Of a stretch of 64,000 nt of DNA, positions 1-8,458 are shown in pieces (the first letter of the stretch is position 1; each line of letters begins with the position of its first letter). The DNA comes from JAZRYE01 sp045600585 (lineage in GTDB: Bacteria; Bacillota_I; Bacilli_A; RFN20; CAG-826). The translations under genes and the position numbers were made by a program. The notes beneath the pieces are model-generated. The model had not been told where the DNA came from. It saw only the letters and a program-made list of their open reading frames with translations, and did no database searches. The stretch lies in NCBI GenBank assembly GCA_045600585.1, contig JAZRYE010000004.1:1-64000 (forward strand). The letters run 5' to 3'.

Positions 1-117
1 ACAGTTGGATTAGATACCAAGAAAGTGCAAGAGTATATCAGAGATCAAGAAAAAGAAGATATGATTCAAGATAATTTGTCGAGCAAAGAATATAAAGACC
101 CTTTTAAGGGTAGCTAG
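1..117 (+). CDS. tnpA: IS200/IS605-family transposase TnpA, C-terminal end only
   Basis: Open from the first base and ending at a TAG at 115-117, this frame gives 38 residues. They include a VGLDTKKVQEYIRDQ helix and a KEYKDPFKG ending, which I recognise as the usual C-terminus of IS200-type Y1 transposases. In that family this helix carries the single catalytic tyrosine (here in VQEYI), and the enzyme moves a single-stranded DNA copy. The rest of the gene lies outside the window. Identification rests on a short stretch. The hairpin-rich sequence that follows supports it. Confidence 0.72.
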   Translation, partial: TVGLDTKKVQEYIRDQEKEDMIQDNLSSKEYKDPFKGS

Positions 118-240
118 AGTGAGAATCACGGTTGTCAGTCCTCATATGACCCTTGAGGGTCTGTGGAGTATTAGCCCTTATAGGGTTTAGTCAGTACAAC
201 GTATTTTATGCGTTGGTACTATTTAGGCCATTCGTGGCAA
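1..240 (+). mobile_element. Right part of an IS200/IS605-type insertion sequence
   Basis: After the transposase stop there is a run of small hairpins: GACCC/GGGTC with a TTGA loop (148-161), CCCT/AGGG (175-185), an AGTAC-type stem closed over 193-220, and GCCA/TGGC with a TTCG loop (227-238). Subterminal hairpins without terminal inverted repeats are typical of the right end of IS200/IS605 elements, where TnpA binds them. I cannot see the exact cleavage site; the boundary at 240 is approximate and the end could lie up to about 300. No tnpB-like gene is visible on this side. Confidence 0.6.
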
Positions 241-248
241 AGTAATTA

Positions 249-278
249 TTGAAATACTAATAGTATTTAGTGTATATT
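249..278 (+). promoter_or_regulatory. Putative secDF promoter
   Basis: TTGAAA at 249-254 and TATATT at 273-278 are separated by 18 bp. The region is also full of short hairpins (252-268, 271-286, 289-298), so part of it may still belong to the insertion element. A clear AGGAGGG ribosome binding site follows at 320-326. Confidence 0.4.
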
Positions 279-331
279 ATTATACAGGCGCTTATGCGTT
301 ATGGTTTTATTTATTACTAGGAGGGAAAATT

Positions 332-2974
332 ATGCGTAGATTATGGGCTCATATCGTTCTTGCATTTACAGCTCTTGTTTTAATCGGAACTACTTTTAGT
401 GCAGTTTTCACAAAAACAGGATCAAACATTGAATATCAGAACGGTAAAGAAATCGCTTACCGCATTTCCGACAAAGACGATCCTGAAGCAGTACTCGAGG
501 AAGGCGCTGCTGAAGAAGTCGCAACAGAATTTGAAAAGAGACTTGAGACAGCTGGTGTCTCCCGTTACAAAGTTGTAGTGGAAGGCAATGATACAGTTAA
601 AGTTACATTCTCTCAAGACACAGATGATGAATATTCAAGACTTAGTGCTTATTTAGCATTCAATGGTTCTCTTGCTTTAACAACAAGCAACAACCACTAT
701 GTATTGGGTTCTGAATTCTTAACTGATGAAAAAGCATACCTCGATGATGTTAACGGATATCCAACTGTTGTTATTCCTGTTAACGTTGATAACCCATCTT
801 ATAAAGACGTTATCGCTGCTTGTGAACAACAAAGAGACAATAACGAAGAAGGTGGTGAAACAAACACTGACGACGAAGGTAACGAATCAACTTCATATTA
901 TGTTTATATGTGGTATGACTATGAACCAGAATACGATTTATATGAATATGCTACAGATAAAGAAAATGAAGGATATGATTCCAACATTGCAAATAAGTTA
1001 TTCATGAAATTCAGTATTGATAACTTATATTTCCCAGATGATGAAAATAACAAATTAGCTTCTTCTATCAATGTCACAACAGGCGAAGATGGAACTGCTT
1101 CTGTTGCAAATATTAGATCAGCATATTCTACTGCAAGATTCTATGTTAACCTCATCAACGCAGGCGAATTACCATATCACTGCGAAATGATGTATTCAAG
1201 AACTGCAGAAGCATTTGTTGAAAATCCAGTTGAATTAGGTCAACACGTTACTGTTGCTTGGAGCAAGACATTCATTGCAACATTATGCGCTGTTATCGTT
1301 GTTTCCTTATTATTAGTTGTATTCTATCGTTTAGGAGCCTTAAGCGTTGCAACTATCTCTATTGCATCAACATTTGCTGGTATTGGTGCTATTACAATTC
1401 TCTCCGTTAACTTTAATATTTGTGCCATCGTTGGCTTAGTTACAGTTGCAATTGCTTCCTTAGCAAGTGGAATTGTCTATTTATCAAAACTTAAAGATGA
1501 AGCTTATAAAGGTCGTAGCTTAAAGAAAGCTAATACTGAAGCTAGCAAAAAATCAACATTACCAATCGTTGACATTAACGTTGTTACAATGATTGCTGGT
1601 GCAATTGCTTATTTATTAGGCGGTGCATTAATGAAGTCATTTGCAGCTGTTACTGTTATTGGTGGTTTAGTTTCACTAATTTTTAACACATTAGCTTTAA
1701 AAGGCATGATGTGGCTCAGTACGAACGTAACTGGCTTAACTGGTAAATATGAAGCATTTGGCATCGATTCTAAAAAAGTTCCAAATCTTATGTCTGAAGA
1801 AAAGCAAACATATTTTGGTCCTTATGCAGACAAAGACTTCACAAAGAAAAAGAAACCTGTTGCTATTGTTTCCGCATTATTATTCGTCGCAGCATTAGCT
1901 GGCACAATTGTCTTCGGCATTACAAAGAATGGTGCTGTCTATAACGATGGAACTAACTACGCTCCTACAGAAATCTATTTTGAATCTGAAAGAGCTAGTG
2001 AAGATACAGCTGTTACATTAAATCCAGATGCAGTTACTGATATCTTAGAACATACATATGTTTATGATTCTGATGAATCAAAAGCTGTTCAATTAAATAC
2101 ATTAGTTGATGGCATTCCTACTTTATATTCTTATAGCACATCAGAGCAAAACGTTTACACATATCATTATGTTGTTGTCGTTACATTAACTTCTGAAATT
2201 AACCAAGATGAAAAATTAGCATATTACGTTGACTCAACAGATGCTAAACAAATGATTGGAAGTAAATTAACTGAAGTTCTTGAAGCTGAAGTTGCTTCAT
2301 GGGATAGTGATGCGAAAGCAGATGTTAAAAACGCTCATACAGTTACATCTATTCAACCTAAATTTGTTCCAATTGTCTTAGCTACTGTTGTTGGAATTGC
2401 AGTAAGTGCTGCTTACTTAATGTTAAGATATCGTTTATCTCGTGGCTTAGCAGCTCTTGTTATGCCAATCGCTACTACAACAATTGCAGCTGGCATCTTT
2501 GCATTAATTAGAGTTCCAGTTGGAAGCACAGTTGTATTAGCTCTCCCAATCATTGCAGTATTCTCATTAATCATTTCTATCATCTTTATGAATAAAGAAA
2601 GAGAAATGGTTATCGAAGATAAAACAAGAGATAATTCAGTTGAAAATCGTCAAAAGATTATGGCTAAAGCAAATTCTTCTGCTTTTACTCCAATCTTAAT
2701 GCTTAGCGTTTTAGTTCTCTATATTGGAATCGACTTCTTCGGATTCGGTCCAATTGCGACAGCTTGGATTTTTGTCCTTATCTTGTTAGGCTGCTTAATT
2801 TCTTCTGTACTTGTTACAACATTATTTGGCCCATTATCACAAGTGTTCTTCAAATGGTTTAAATTCATTAATGTTTCTAAACCAAGAAAAGAAAAGAAGA
2901 AGACTAAGAAAATTACAACTTCTAGAAGAAGCGCTGAACCTGAAGAAGCTGTCTTCATTGGTATCAACGACTAA
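332..2974 (+). CDS. secDF: Protein translocase subunit SecDF (fused SecD and SecF)
   Basis: This is an 880-residue membrane protein that uses the proton motive force to help Sec-exported proteins leave SecYEG. The N-terminal transmembrane helix (about 5-27) is followed by a large external domain, then about five helices (roughly 305-470). After a second single helix (about 505-530) and a second external domain come five more helices (about 675-860). This SecD plus SecF layout in one chain is the Bacillus arrangement, though this copy is longer than the roughly 740 residues of B. subtilis SecDF. The C-terminus is a lysine/arginine-rich cytoplasmic tail. The start is fixed by AGGAGGG six bases upstream. 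It appears to be transcribed alone, with a terminator behind it. Confidence rests on topology and family feel rather than on one diagnostic motif. Confidence 0.85.
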   Translation: MRRLWAHIVLAFTALVLIGTTFSAVFTKTGSNIEYQNGKEIAYRISDKDDPEAVLEEGAAEEVATEFEKRLETAGVSRYKVVVEGNDTVKVTFSQDTDDEYSRLSAYLAFNGSLALTTSNNHYVLGSEFLTDEKAYLDDVNGYPTVVIPVNVDNPSYKDVIAACEQQRDNNEEGGETNTDDEGNESTSYYVYMWYDYEPEYDLYEYATDKENEGYDSNIANKLFMKFSIDNLYFPDDENNKLASSINVTTGEDGTASVANIRSAYSTARFYVNLINAGELPYHCEMMYSRTAEAFVENPVELGQHVTVAWSKTFIATLCAVIVVSLLLVVFYRLGALSVATISIASTFAGIGAITILSVNFNICAIVGLVTVAIASLASGIVYLSKLKDEAYKGRSLKKANTEASKKSTLPIVDINVVTMIAGAIAYLLGGALMKSFAAVTVIGGLVSLIFNTLALKGMMWLSTNVTGLTGKYEAFGIDSKKVPNLMSEEKQTYFGPYADKDFTKKKKPVAIVSALLFVAALAGTIVFGITKNGAVYNDGTNYAPTEIYFESERASEDTAVTLNPDAVTDILEHTYVYDSDESKAVQLNTLVDGIPTLYSYSTSEQNVYTYHYVVVVTLTSEINQDEKLAYYVDSTDAKQMIGSKLTEVLEAEVASWDSDAKADVKNAHTVTSIQPKFVPIVLATVVGIAVSAAYLMLRYRLSRGLAALVMPIATTTIAAGIFALIRVPVGSTVVLALPIIAVFSLIISIIFMNKEREMVIEDKTRDNSVENRQKIMAKANSSAFTPILMLSVLVLYIGIDFFGFGPIATAWIFVLILLGCLISSVLVTTLFGPLSQVFFKWFKFINVSKPRKEKKKTKKITTSRRSAEPEEAVFIGIND

Positions 2975-2991
2975 TTGATAAAAACAAATAT

Positions 2992-3017
2992 AAGGCTACC
3001 ATCGAGTAGCCTTTAAT
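2992..3017 (+). terminator. Hairpin after secDF
   Basis: An 8-bp stem (AAGGCTAC at 2992-2999 with GTAGCCTT at 3006-3013) with a 6-base loop lies directly behind secDF. The T tract is short and interrupted, so termination may be partial. Confidence 0.6.
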
Positions 3018-3025
3018 CTATATTT

Positions 3026-4588
3026 ATGCAAAACTCATTATTTGATCGACTTTTAAACTTTTATAACATTAATAAAGAAGAATATGAAAAATTAACTGCT
3101 CCAGTTACATCTTCTTCTTTTGATGCAGGCCATAAATTCGACTATATGGAAGAAGCTTGTGAGTTAGTAAAACAAATAATGAGAGAAAACGGAAAAATAA
3201 TCGTATATGGCGATTATGACGCTGATGGAGTCATGGGAACATCTATTTTAGTAAAGATGTTTAACTATGTTAATTATCAGTGTGGATATTATTTACCTAA
3301 TCGCTATGTTGATGGCTATGGAATAACAGTTGAAAAAGCAAAAGAAATAGTGGATAAAGGCTATTCTTTAGTAATAACTGTTGATAATGGTATTACTGCT
3401 TTCGAATCAATTGATTATTTAAAAGCTAATGGATTAAAAGTTATCGTTCTTGATCATCATCAAATGCAAGAATTTCTTCCAAATGCTGACTATATCATCC
3501 ATCCTACAATTTCTCATTTTGGCGATATTGCTTCTTCTGGCGCTTTTGTCGCTTTTGAATTCTCTAAATCGTTTTTAGGCAGATTTGATAAATATTTATC
3601 AACGCTCGCTTCAATATCTCTAATAAGCGATATGATGCCTTTAAAAGAATATAATCGTGATTTATTGAGATATGTTTTTGCAAATTACAAAGACGGTGAA
3701 TTTAAAGCCATTGATTTATTAAAAGAAGACGAGCCATTTAATGAAAACACAATCGGCATGAAAATTGCTCCAAAGATTAATGCGGTTGGAAGATTAATTG
3801 ATAATAACAGCATCAATCATATGGTTAGATATTTTACAACTGATGATGAAGAAAAACTTTTAAACTACATATCTTGGATTAATTCTTTGAATGAAGAACG
3901 TAAGAATATTTCAAAAGAAGCTGTTAAGTCATTAGATGGTGATTATAGTGATAAGCATTGCATCGTCCTTCAAATGGATGTTAAAGAAGGCTTATTAGGT
4001 CTTATTGCTAACCATTTATGTTCTACTTATCACGTTCCATCTATCGTTTTTGCTCATGAAAGAGATGGAGAATTATTAAAAGGTAGTTGCCGTGCTCCTG
4101 AAGGCTTTAATGTTGTTGAAGCTTTTAATTCTTGTTCTGACTTATTAACAACTGCAGGTGGACACGCTCTTGCCGGAGGATGTTCTTTGGAAGAAAGAAA
4201 TTTAAATGCTTTTGAAAAGAAATTTGATGAAATCTGTAAGAATACACCAGTCAGCCAAAAGAATGATGAATATATTCCTTTAGGAATACAAGAAATTAAT
4301 AACGAAAGTTATGATATTATTCAATCCTTTTCACCTTTTGGAGAATGTTGGAAGGCACCTTTATTTCTTGTTAAGAGAATAAAAACCTCTTCTTTAATGT
4401 TTTCAAGAGATAATAAACACATTCTTTCTCAGATTGGCAATTCGTCTCGTCTTGTCGGTTTCTCTTTTTCAAAAGAAGAAGTTACTAACTTTGATTTTGT
4501 TGATCTTGTTGGAAAATTAAAGAAAAGCACATATCGCGGATTTACAAATATTGAGTTTTCAATTAGAGAATATAAAGAAAGCAAATAA
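3026..4588 (+). CDS. recJ: Single-stranded-DNA-specific 5'-3' exonuclease RecJ
   Basis: RecJ is a manganese-dependent DHH-family exonuclease that trims 5' ends for RecF-pathway recombination, mismatch and base-excision repair. The family motifs are in order: DYDADG (residues 63-68), DNG (120-122), DHH (143-145), an SSGAFVAF segment, an APKINAVGR segment and GGHALAGG in the DHHA1 domain. At 520 residues it is shorter than E. coli RecJ (577) and much shorter than B. subtilis YrvE, so the C-terminal extensions are reduced. The ATG lies 12 bases after the secDF hairpin and has no Shine-Dalgarno sequence. A TTTAAT at 3012-3017 could act as a -10 for an almost leaderless transcript. Its partner recO is also present in this window. 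Confidence 0.92.
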   Translation: MQNSLFDRLLNFYNINKEEYEKLTAPVTSSSFDAGHKFDYMEEACELVKQIMRENGKIIVYGDYDADGVMGTSILVKMFNYVNYQCGYYLPNRYVDGYGITVEKAKEIVDKGYSLVITVDNGITAFESIDYLKANGLKVIVLDHHQMQEFLPNADYIIHPTISHFGDIASSGAFVAFEFSKSFLGRFDKYLSTLASISLISDMMPLKEYNRDLLRYVFANYKDGEFKAIDLLKEDEPFNENTIGMKIAPKINAVGRLIDNNSINHMVRYFTTDDEEKLLNYISWINSLNEERKNISKEAVKSLDGDYSDKHCIVLQMDVKEGLLGLIANHLCSTYHVPSIVFAHERDGELLKGSCRAPEGFNVVEAFNSCSDLLTTAGGHALAGGCSLEERNLNAFEKKFDEICKNTPVSQKNDEYIPLGIQEINNESYDIIQSFSPFGECWKAPLFLVKRIKTSSLMFSRDNKHILSQIGNSSRLVGFSFSKEEVTNFDFVDLVGKLKKSTYRGFTNIEFSIREYKESK

Positions 4589-4671
4589 ACTATTAACCCA
4601 CAAAAAATATAATCAATTTGATACATTTGTTTATAATAATTCCCCTAATAAGCGGTTTTATTTTCGACTTA

Positions 4672-4721
4672 TTGAAATAAAAAATATAAATATATAATAT
4701 ATAAATGTTAACTTTGTTAAC
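4672..4721 (+). promoter_or_regulatory. Promoter and operator-like repeat before the ABC exporter genes
   Basis: TTGAAA at 4672-4677 is followed by TATAAT at 4693-4698 (15 bp) or TAATAT at 4695-4700 (17 bp). Immediately downstream, GTTAAC-TTT-GTTAAC occupies 4707-4721: two copies of a 6-bp palindrome that together form a symmetric 15-bp element at the expected transcription start. Such placement suits a repressor site. No regulator gene adjoins it. The rest of 4589-4732 is AT-rich with no gene visible. Confidence 0.5.
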
Positions 4722-4732
4722 AATTTTTGCTT

Positions 4733-6526
4733 ATGTTGTTTGGAAAATATTTAAAAAAGTACTACAAGAAATATGCATTCTTCTTAATTGTGGGTGTGCT
4801 TGTTCTTATTTTGATTGACTGGGTCCAACTTTATATTCCTGAATATTTAGGAAGAATCGTCAGTTATCTACAAGACGGTAGTGTCACCTCTGAAGAACTT
4901 GGCCTCATTGGTAAAACTGTGGGATATGTTTTAATTGTGGCGGCAATTATGTCTTTGGGAAGAGTTTTATTTAGGCTTGTAATTTTCCATGCATCATACG
5001 GTATTGAAGCAGGACTTAGAAGAGAAATGTTTGAAAAGGCAGAAAGACTTTCTCAACGTTATTACCATGAAAATAAAGTTGGAACTATTATGTCATGGTT
5101 CTCAAGTGATTTAGAGACAATTGAAGAATGCTTTGGTTGGGGAACAGTTATGTTAGTTGATGCATTCTTCTTATCCATTCTTACTATATACAAAATGTTC
5201 TCTTTAGAGATTGCTCTTTCTTGCATTGCCATTATTCCGATTGTTTTAATTGTTATTTGGGGTGCGCTTGTTGAGAAATTCATGGGTAAGAAGTGGAAAG
5301 AAAGACAAGAAGCTTTCGATTCTTTATATGATTACGCTCAAGAAAATTTTACTGGCATACGAGTTATTAAAGCTTTTGTTAAAGAAAACCAAGAAATCCA
5401 TCAATTCGCTAAAGTTGCTAGACAAAATGAAAATGTTAATATCCAGTTTGTTAAAATTTCGGTCTTATTTGATGTTTTAATCGAGATAATTATTTCTCTT
5501 GTGTTAAGTATTATTCTTGGCTTTGGCGGTTGGTTCACATATGCGTGTGTAACTGGCAATCCAGTAGTGATATTCAACCAATCTATTTCTATGTCTGCAG
5601 ACAAACTTGTTGTTTTTACTGGCTATTTTGATACGCTTGTTTGGCCTGCAATTGCCTTGGGAAATATCATTACAATGAGAGCAAGAGGCAAAGCCTCTAT
5701 GAAACGTGTTTCTAACTTCTTGGATCAAAACGAAGAAATTAAAAATATAGAAAATCCAATTGTTTTAGATGGTTGTAAGGGTGAAATTACTTTTAATAAT
5801 TTTTCTTTTAATTATCCATCTTCGAATGATGAAGTTATTAGCAATGTTTCTTTAACCATTAAACCAGGAGAGGCTGTAGGCATCATCGGCAAAATTGGTT
5901 CTGGTAAATCAACATTAGTTCAAGCTTTATTGAGATTATATAATATTGCCCCTAATTCAATTTTAATCGATGGAAATGACATTATGGATTGTGATATTGA
6001 AAGTGTTAGAAAACATATTGCTTATGTTCCTCAAGATAATTTTTTATTTAGTGATTCTATTAAAAATAATATTAATTTTTCTGATATAGACATTAGTATT
6101 GAAGATACTATATCTGCGGCAGAATTCGCAGATGTCCATGATAATATCATGGATTTTAAGAACAAATATGAAACAGTCATGGGTGAACGCGGAGTAACTC
6201 TTTCTGGTGGTCAAAAACAAAGAATATCTATTGCAAGAGCGTATGTTAAAAATTCAGCGATTATGATTTTAGATGATTCAGTAAGCGCTGTTGATATTAA
6301 AACTGAACAAAAGATTTTGAATAACATCAAGGAACTTAGAAAAGAAAAAACAACCATCGTCATTTCTTCTCGTGTTTCTACTGTCAATCAATTAGATAAA
6401 GTCATTGTTCTTAAAAATGGTGAACTCGAAGCTTTTGATACACCTTCAAATTTATTAAAGACTTCTGAAACATTTAAAAAGATGACTTATTTACAAAAAT
6501 TAGAAAAAGAAGTGGAGGGAAAGTAA
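4733..6526 (+). CDS. Heterodimeric ABC exporter subunit with degenerate ATP site
   Basis: This protein has six transmembrane helices (about residues 15-315) followed by a nucleotide-binding domain. Walker A is GKIGSGKS (386-393) and the signature is LSGGQ (490-494). Walker B continues ILDDS, so the catalytic Glu is Asp, and the switch histidine is replaced in the SSRVST segment. In BmrC/BmrD- and TM287/288-type heterodimers one subunit supplies exactly this non-hydrolytic site, and the next gene supplies the intact one. Substrate is unknown; drugs or lipids are typical for the family. I chose the ATG at 4733 over an in-frame TTG six bases earlier. It ends where the partner gene begins. Confidence 0.88.
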   Translation: MLFGKYLKKYYKKYAFFLIVGVLVLILIDWVQLYIPEYLGRIVSYLQDGSVTSEELGLIGKTVGYVLIVAAIMSLGRVLFRLVIFHASYGIEAGLRREMFEKAERLSQRYYHENKVGTIMSWFSSDLETIEECFGWGTVMLVDAFFLSILTIYKMFSLEIALSCIAIIPIVLIVIWGALVEKFMGKKWKERQEAFDSLYDYAQENFTGIRVIKAFVKENQEIHQFAKVARQNENVNIQFVKISVLFDVLIEIIISLVLSIILGFGGWFTYACVTGNPVVIFNQSISMSADKLVVFTGYFDTLVWPAIALGNIITMRARGKASMKRVSNFLDQNEEIKNIENPIVLDGCKGEITFNNFSFNYPSSNDEVISNVSLTIKPGEAVGIIGKIGSGKSTLVQALLRLYNIAPNSILIDGNDIMDCDIESVRKHIAYVPQDNFLFSDSIKNNINFSDIDISIEDTISAAEFADVHDNIMDFKNKYETVMGERGVTLSGGQKQRISIARAYVKNSAIMILDDSVSAVDIKTEQKILNNIKELRKEKTTIVISSRVSTVNQLDKVIVLKNGELEAFDTPSNLLKTSETFKKMTYLQKLEKEVEGK

Positions 6527-8320
6527 ATGCCAGATGAGTACGATTTACAAGATTCTGAATCTGAATCTTTAAAAGGCGAAAAAGAGATTTCCCTTAAAGA
6601 CTTCTATAAAAGAATAAATCATTATTTAAAGCCACAATTAGTTTGGTTTATTTTGTCGTTTATTCTAATTATTTTGAATGTCGTATTCGGCATGATATTC
6701 CCGTTATGCATCAGCAAAATTACTGACAATTTACAAAGTGGAATTAATGTTTCCTTGAAATATGTTCTCATGCTTGCGACAGGTTATTTTATTCTTTCTG
6801 TTGTTAGCCAATTTGTTCTTTATTTAGAATCTATGATTCTACAAAGAGCAGGACAAAAGATTATATATCAATTAAGAATGGAAGTTTTTGAACATATCGA
6901 AAGAATGAGTCAAAACCAACTTAACGAAATGCCTGTAGGATCTTTAGTTACTAGAGTTGCTTCCTATACTTCTTCAATGAGTGATTTGTTTACAAACACA
7001 TTAGTAAACTTATTGAGAAATGCTCTCACAGTTATCTTTGTTTACGGCATAATGTTCTATTTATCTTGGAAGCTTTCGCTAGTCTTACTGATCTTTGTCG
7101 TTGTTGTGTTCTTAATTTCATTTTTCTTTCAAAGATTAGTTAAAAAGATCTATAGAAATGAAAGAAGATATGTATCTGAATTAAATACTTTTTTAAACGA
7201 AAATCTTTCTGGGATGAAAATAATACAAATATTTAATCAAGAAAGAAGAAAACTTAAAGAATTCGATGATAAAAACAATGGATTAAGAAGAGCTAGATAT
7301 AAAGTTATTGTCGCTTTTGGTATATATCGTCCATTGATTACGCTTATATATTACTCTGCAATTGCTGTAACTTTCTTGGTCGGAACGAGAATTGGCTTGA
7401 GCGGTGGCGAAATAGTTGCATTCTATTTATATCTATCTAATTTCTTCAACCCAATTCAAAATATTGCTGATAGTTTGAATGATATTCAAAAAGCAGTTTC
7501 TGCTTCAGAAAAATTATTTGCTCTATTAGACATTCCTCCTGATGTTTTAGATAATGAAAGCGCAAAAGAAATTGAATATTTTGATGGTAAAATTGAATTC
7601 AAAAATGTTTGGTTTAGCTATCTTCCTGGCGAATGGATTTTAAAAGATGTTTCATTTGTAATTAATCCAGGAGAGACTTGTGCCTTTGTTGGAGCTACAG
7701 GCGCAGGTAAAACTACAATTCTTTCTTTAATTGTCAGAAATTATGAAATACAAAAAGGTCAAATATTGATTGATGATATGGATATCAAAGATATCAAGAT
7801 TGAATCGTTAAGAAAAGCGATTGGTCAAATGCTTCAAGATGTTTTCCTTTTTTCTGGAACAATAAAGAGTAATATCACTCTTCATGACGATTCGTTCACT
7901 GATAAAGAAATCATGAATACTTGTGAATATGTAAACGCTGATTCATTTATCAATAATTTACCTAATGGTTTAGAGGAAGAAGTAATTGAAAGAGGGGAAA
8001 ATTTCTCTCAAGGTCAAAGACAACTTCTTTCATTTGCTCGAACTGTTCTACATAAACCTCAAATATTGATTCTTGATGAGGCAACTGCAAATATTGATAC
8101 AGAAACAGAAGTGCTGATTCAAAATTCTCTTGATAAAATCAAGAATATTGGCACCATGTTAGTTGTTGCGCATCGTCTATCAACAATTCAAAAAGCTGAT
8201 CAAATTGTCGTGCTACAACATGGTGAAGTAATTGAAAAAGGAAACCATCAAGAACTTTTAAAACAAAAAGGTTATTATTACAAACTGTATTTATTACAAT
8301 TTGTTAATAAAAACGAATAA
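6527..8320 (+). CDS. Heterodimeric ABC exporter subunit with catalytic ATP site
   Basis: This is the partner of the preceding gene. Its ATG directly abuts the upstream TAA, and GGAGGG of that gene's 3' end serves as ribosome binding site. The protein has an N-terminal cytoplasmic stretch, six transmembrane helices (about 35-330) and a nucleotide-binding domain with Walker A GATGAGKT (389-396). Walker B is intact (ILDEAT), and so is the switch histidine (VAHRLST). The signature is altered to FSQGQ. Combined with the LSGGQ of the first subunit this makes one working ATPase site, as known for asymmetric type IV exporters. The transported substrate cannot be read from the sequence. Confidence 0.88.
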   Translation: MPDEYDLQDSESESLKGEKEISLKDFYKRINHYLKPQLVWFILSFILIILNVVFGMIFPLCISKITDNLQSGINVSLKYVLMLATGYFILSVVSQFVLYLESMILQRAGQKIIYQLRMEVFEHIERMSQNQLNEMPVGSLVTRVASYTSSMSDLFTNTLVNLLRNALTVIFVYGIMFYLSWKLSLVLLIFVVVVFLISFFFQRLVKKIYRNERRYVSELNTFLNENLSGMKIIQIFNQERRKLKEFDDKNNGLRRARYKVIVAFGIYRPLITLIYYSAIAVTFLVGTRIGLSGGEIVAFYLYLSNFFNPIQNIADSLNDIQKAVSASEKLFALLDIPPDVLDNESAKEIEYFDGKIEFKNVWFSYLPGEWILKDVSFVINPGETCAFVGATGAGKTTILSLIVRNYEIQKGQILIDDMDIKDIKIESLRKAIGQMLQDVFLFSGTIKSNITLHDDSFTDKEIMNTCEYVNADSFINNLPNGLEEEVIERGENFSQGQRQLLSFARTVLHKPQILILDEATANIDTETEVLIQNSLDKIKNIGTMLVVAHRLSTIQKADQIVVLQHGEVIEKGNHQELLKQKGYYYKLYLLQFVNKNE

Positions 8321-8345
8321 AATTATTCCTTTTATAATATTTTTC

Positions 8346-8380
8346 AAACTGCCTTACTTATTCTTTGGCAGTTTTTTCTT
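8346..8380 (+). terminator. Intrinsic terminator after the ABC exporter operon
   Basis: The stem AAACTGCC (8346-8353) pairs with GGCAGTTT (8367-8374), and the downstream arm runs into a T-rich tract. This is a classical Rho-independent terminator. Confidence 0.85.
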
Positions 8381-8410
8381 TTTATTATCAATTTATCTCT
8401 TTCTTTTTCT

Positions 8411-8437
8411 TTGAAAAATAAAGAAAAGTGATATTAT
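8411..8437 (+). promoter_or_regulatory. Putative rel promoter
   Basis: TTGAAA (8411-8416) and TATTAT (8432-8437) are separated by 15 bp, slightly short. The start codon of rel follows only 21 bases after the -10, giving a leader of about 15 bases without a Shine-Dalgarno sequence. Confidence 0.45.
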
Positions 8438-8458
8438 GTATAGTGAATATTTTTTATT

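Noticed and set aside
4679..4732. TTG at 4727 as start of the first ABC subunit
   Set aside because: The ATG six bases downstream is in frame and favoured; neither has a Shine-Dalgarno sequence but TTG has nothing in its support.
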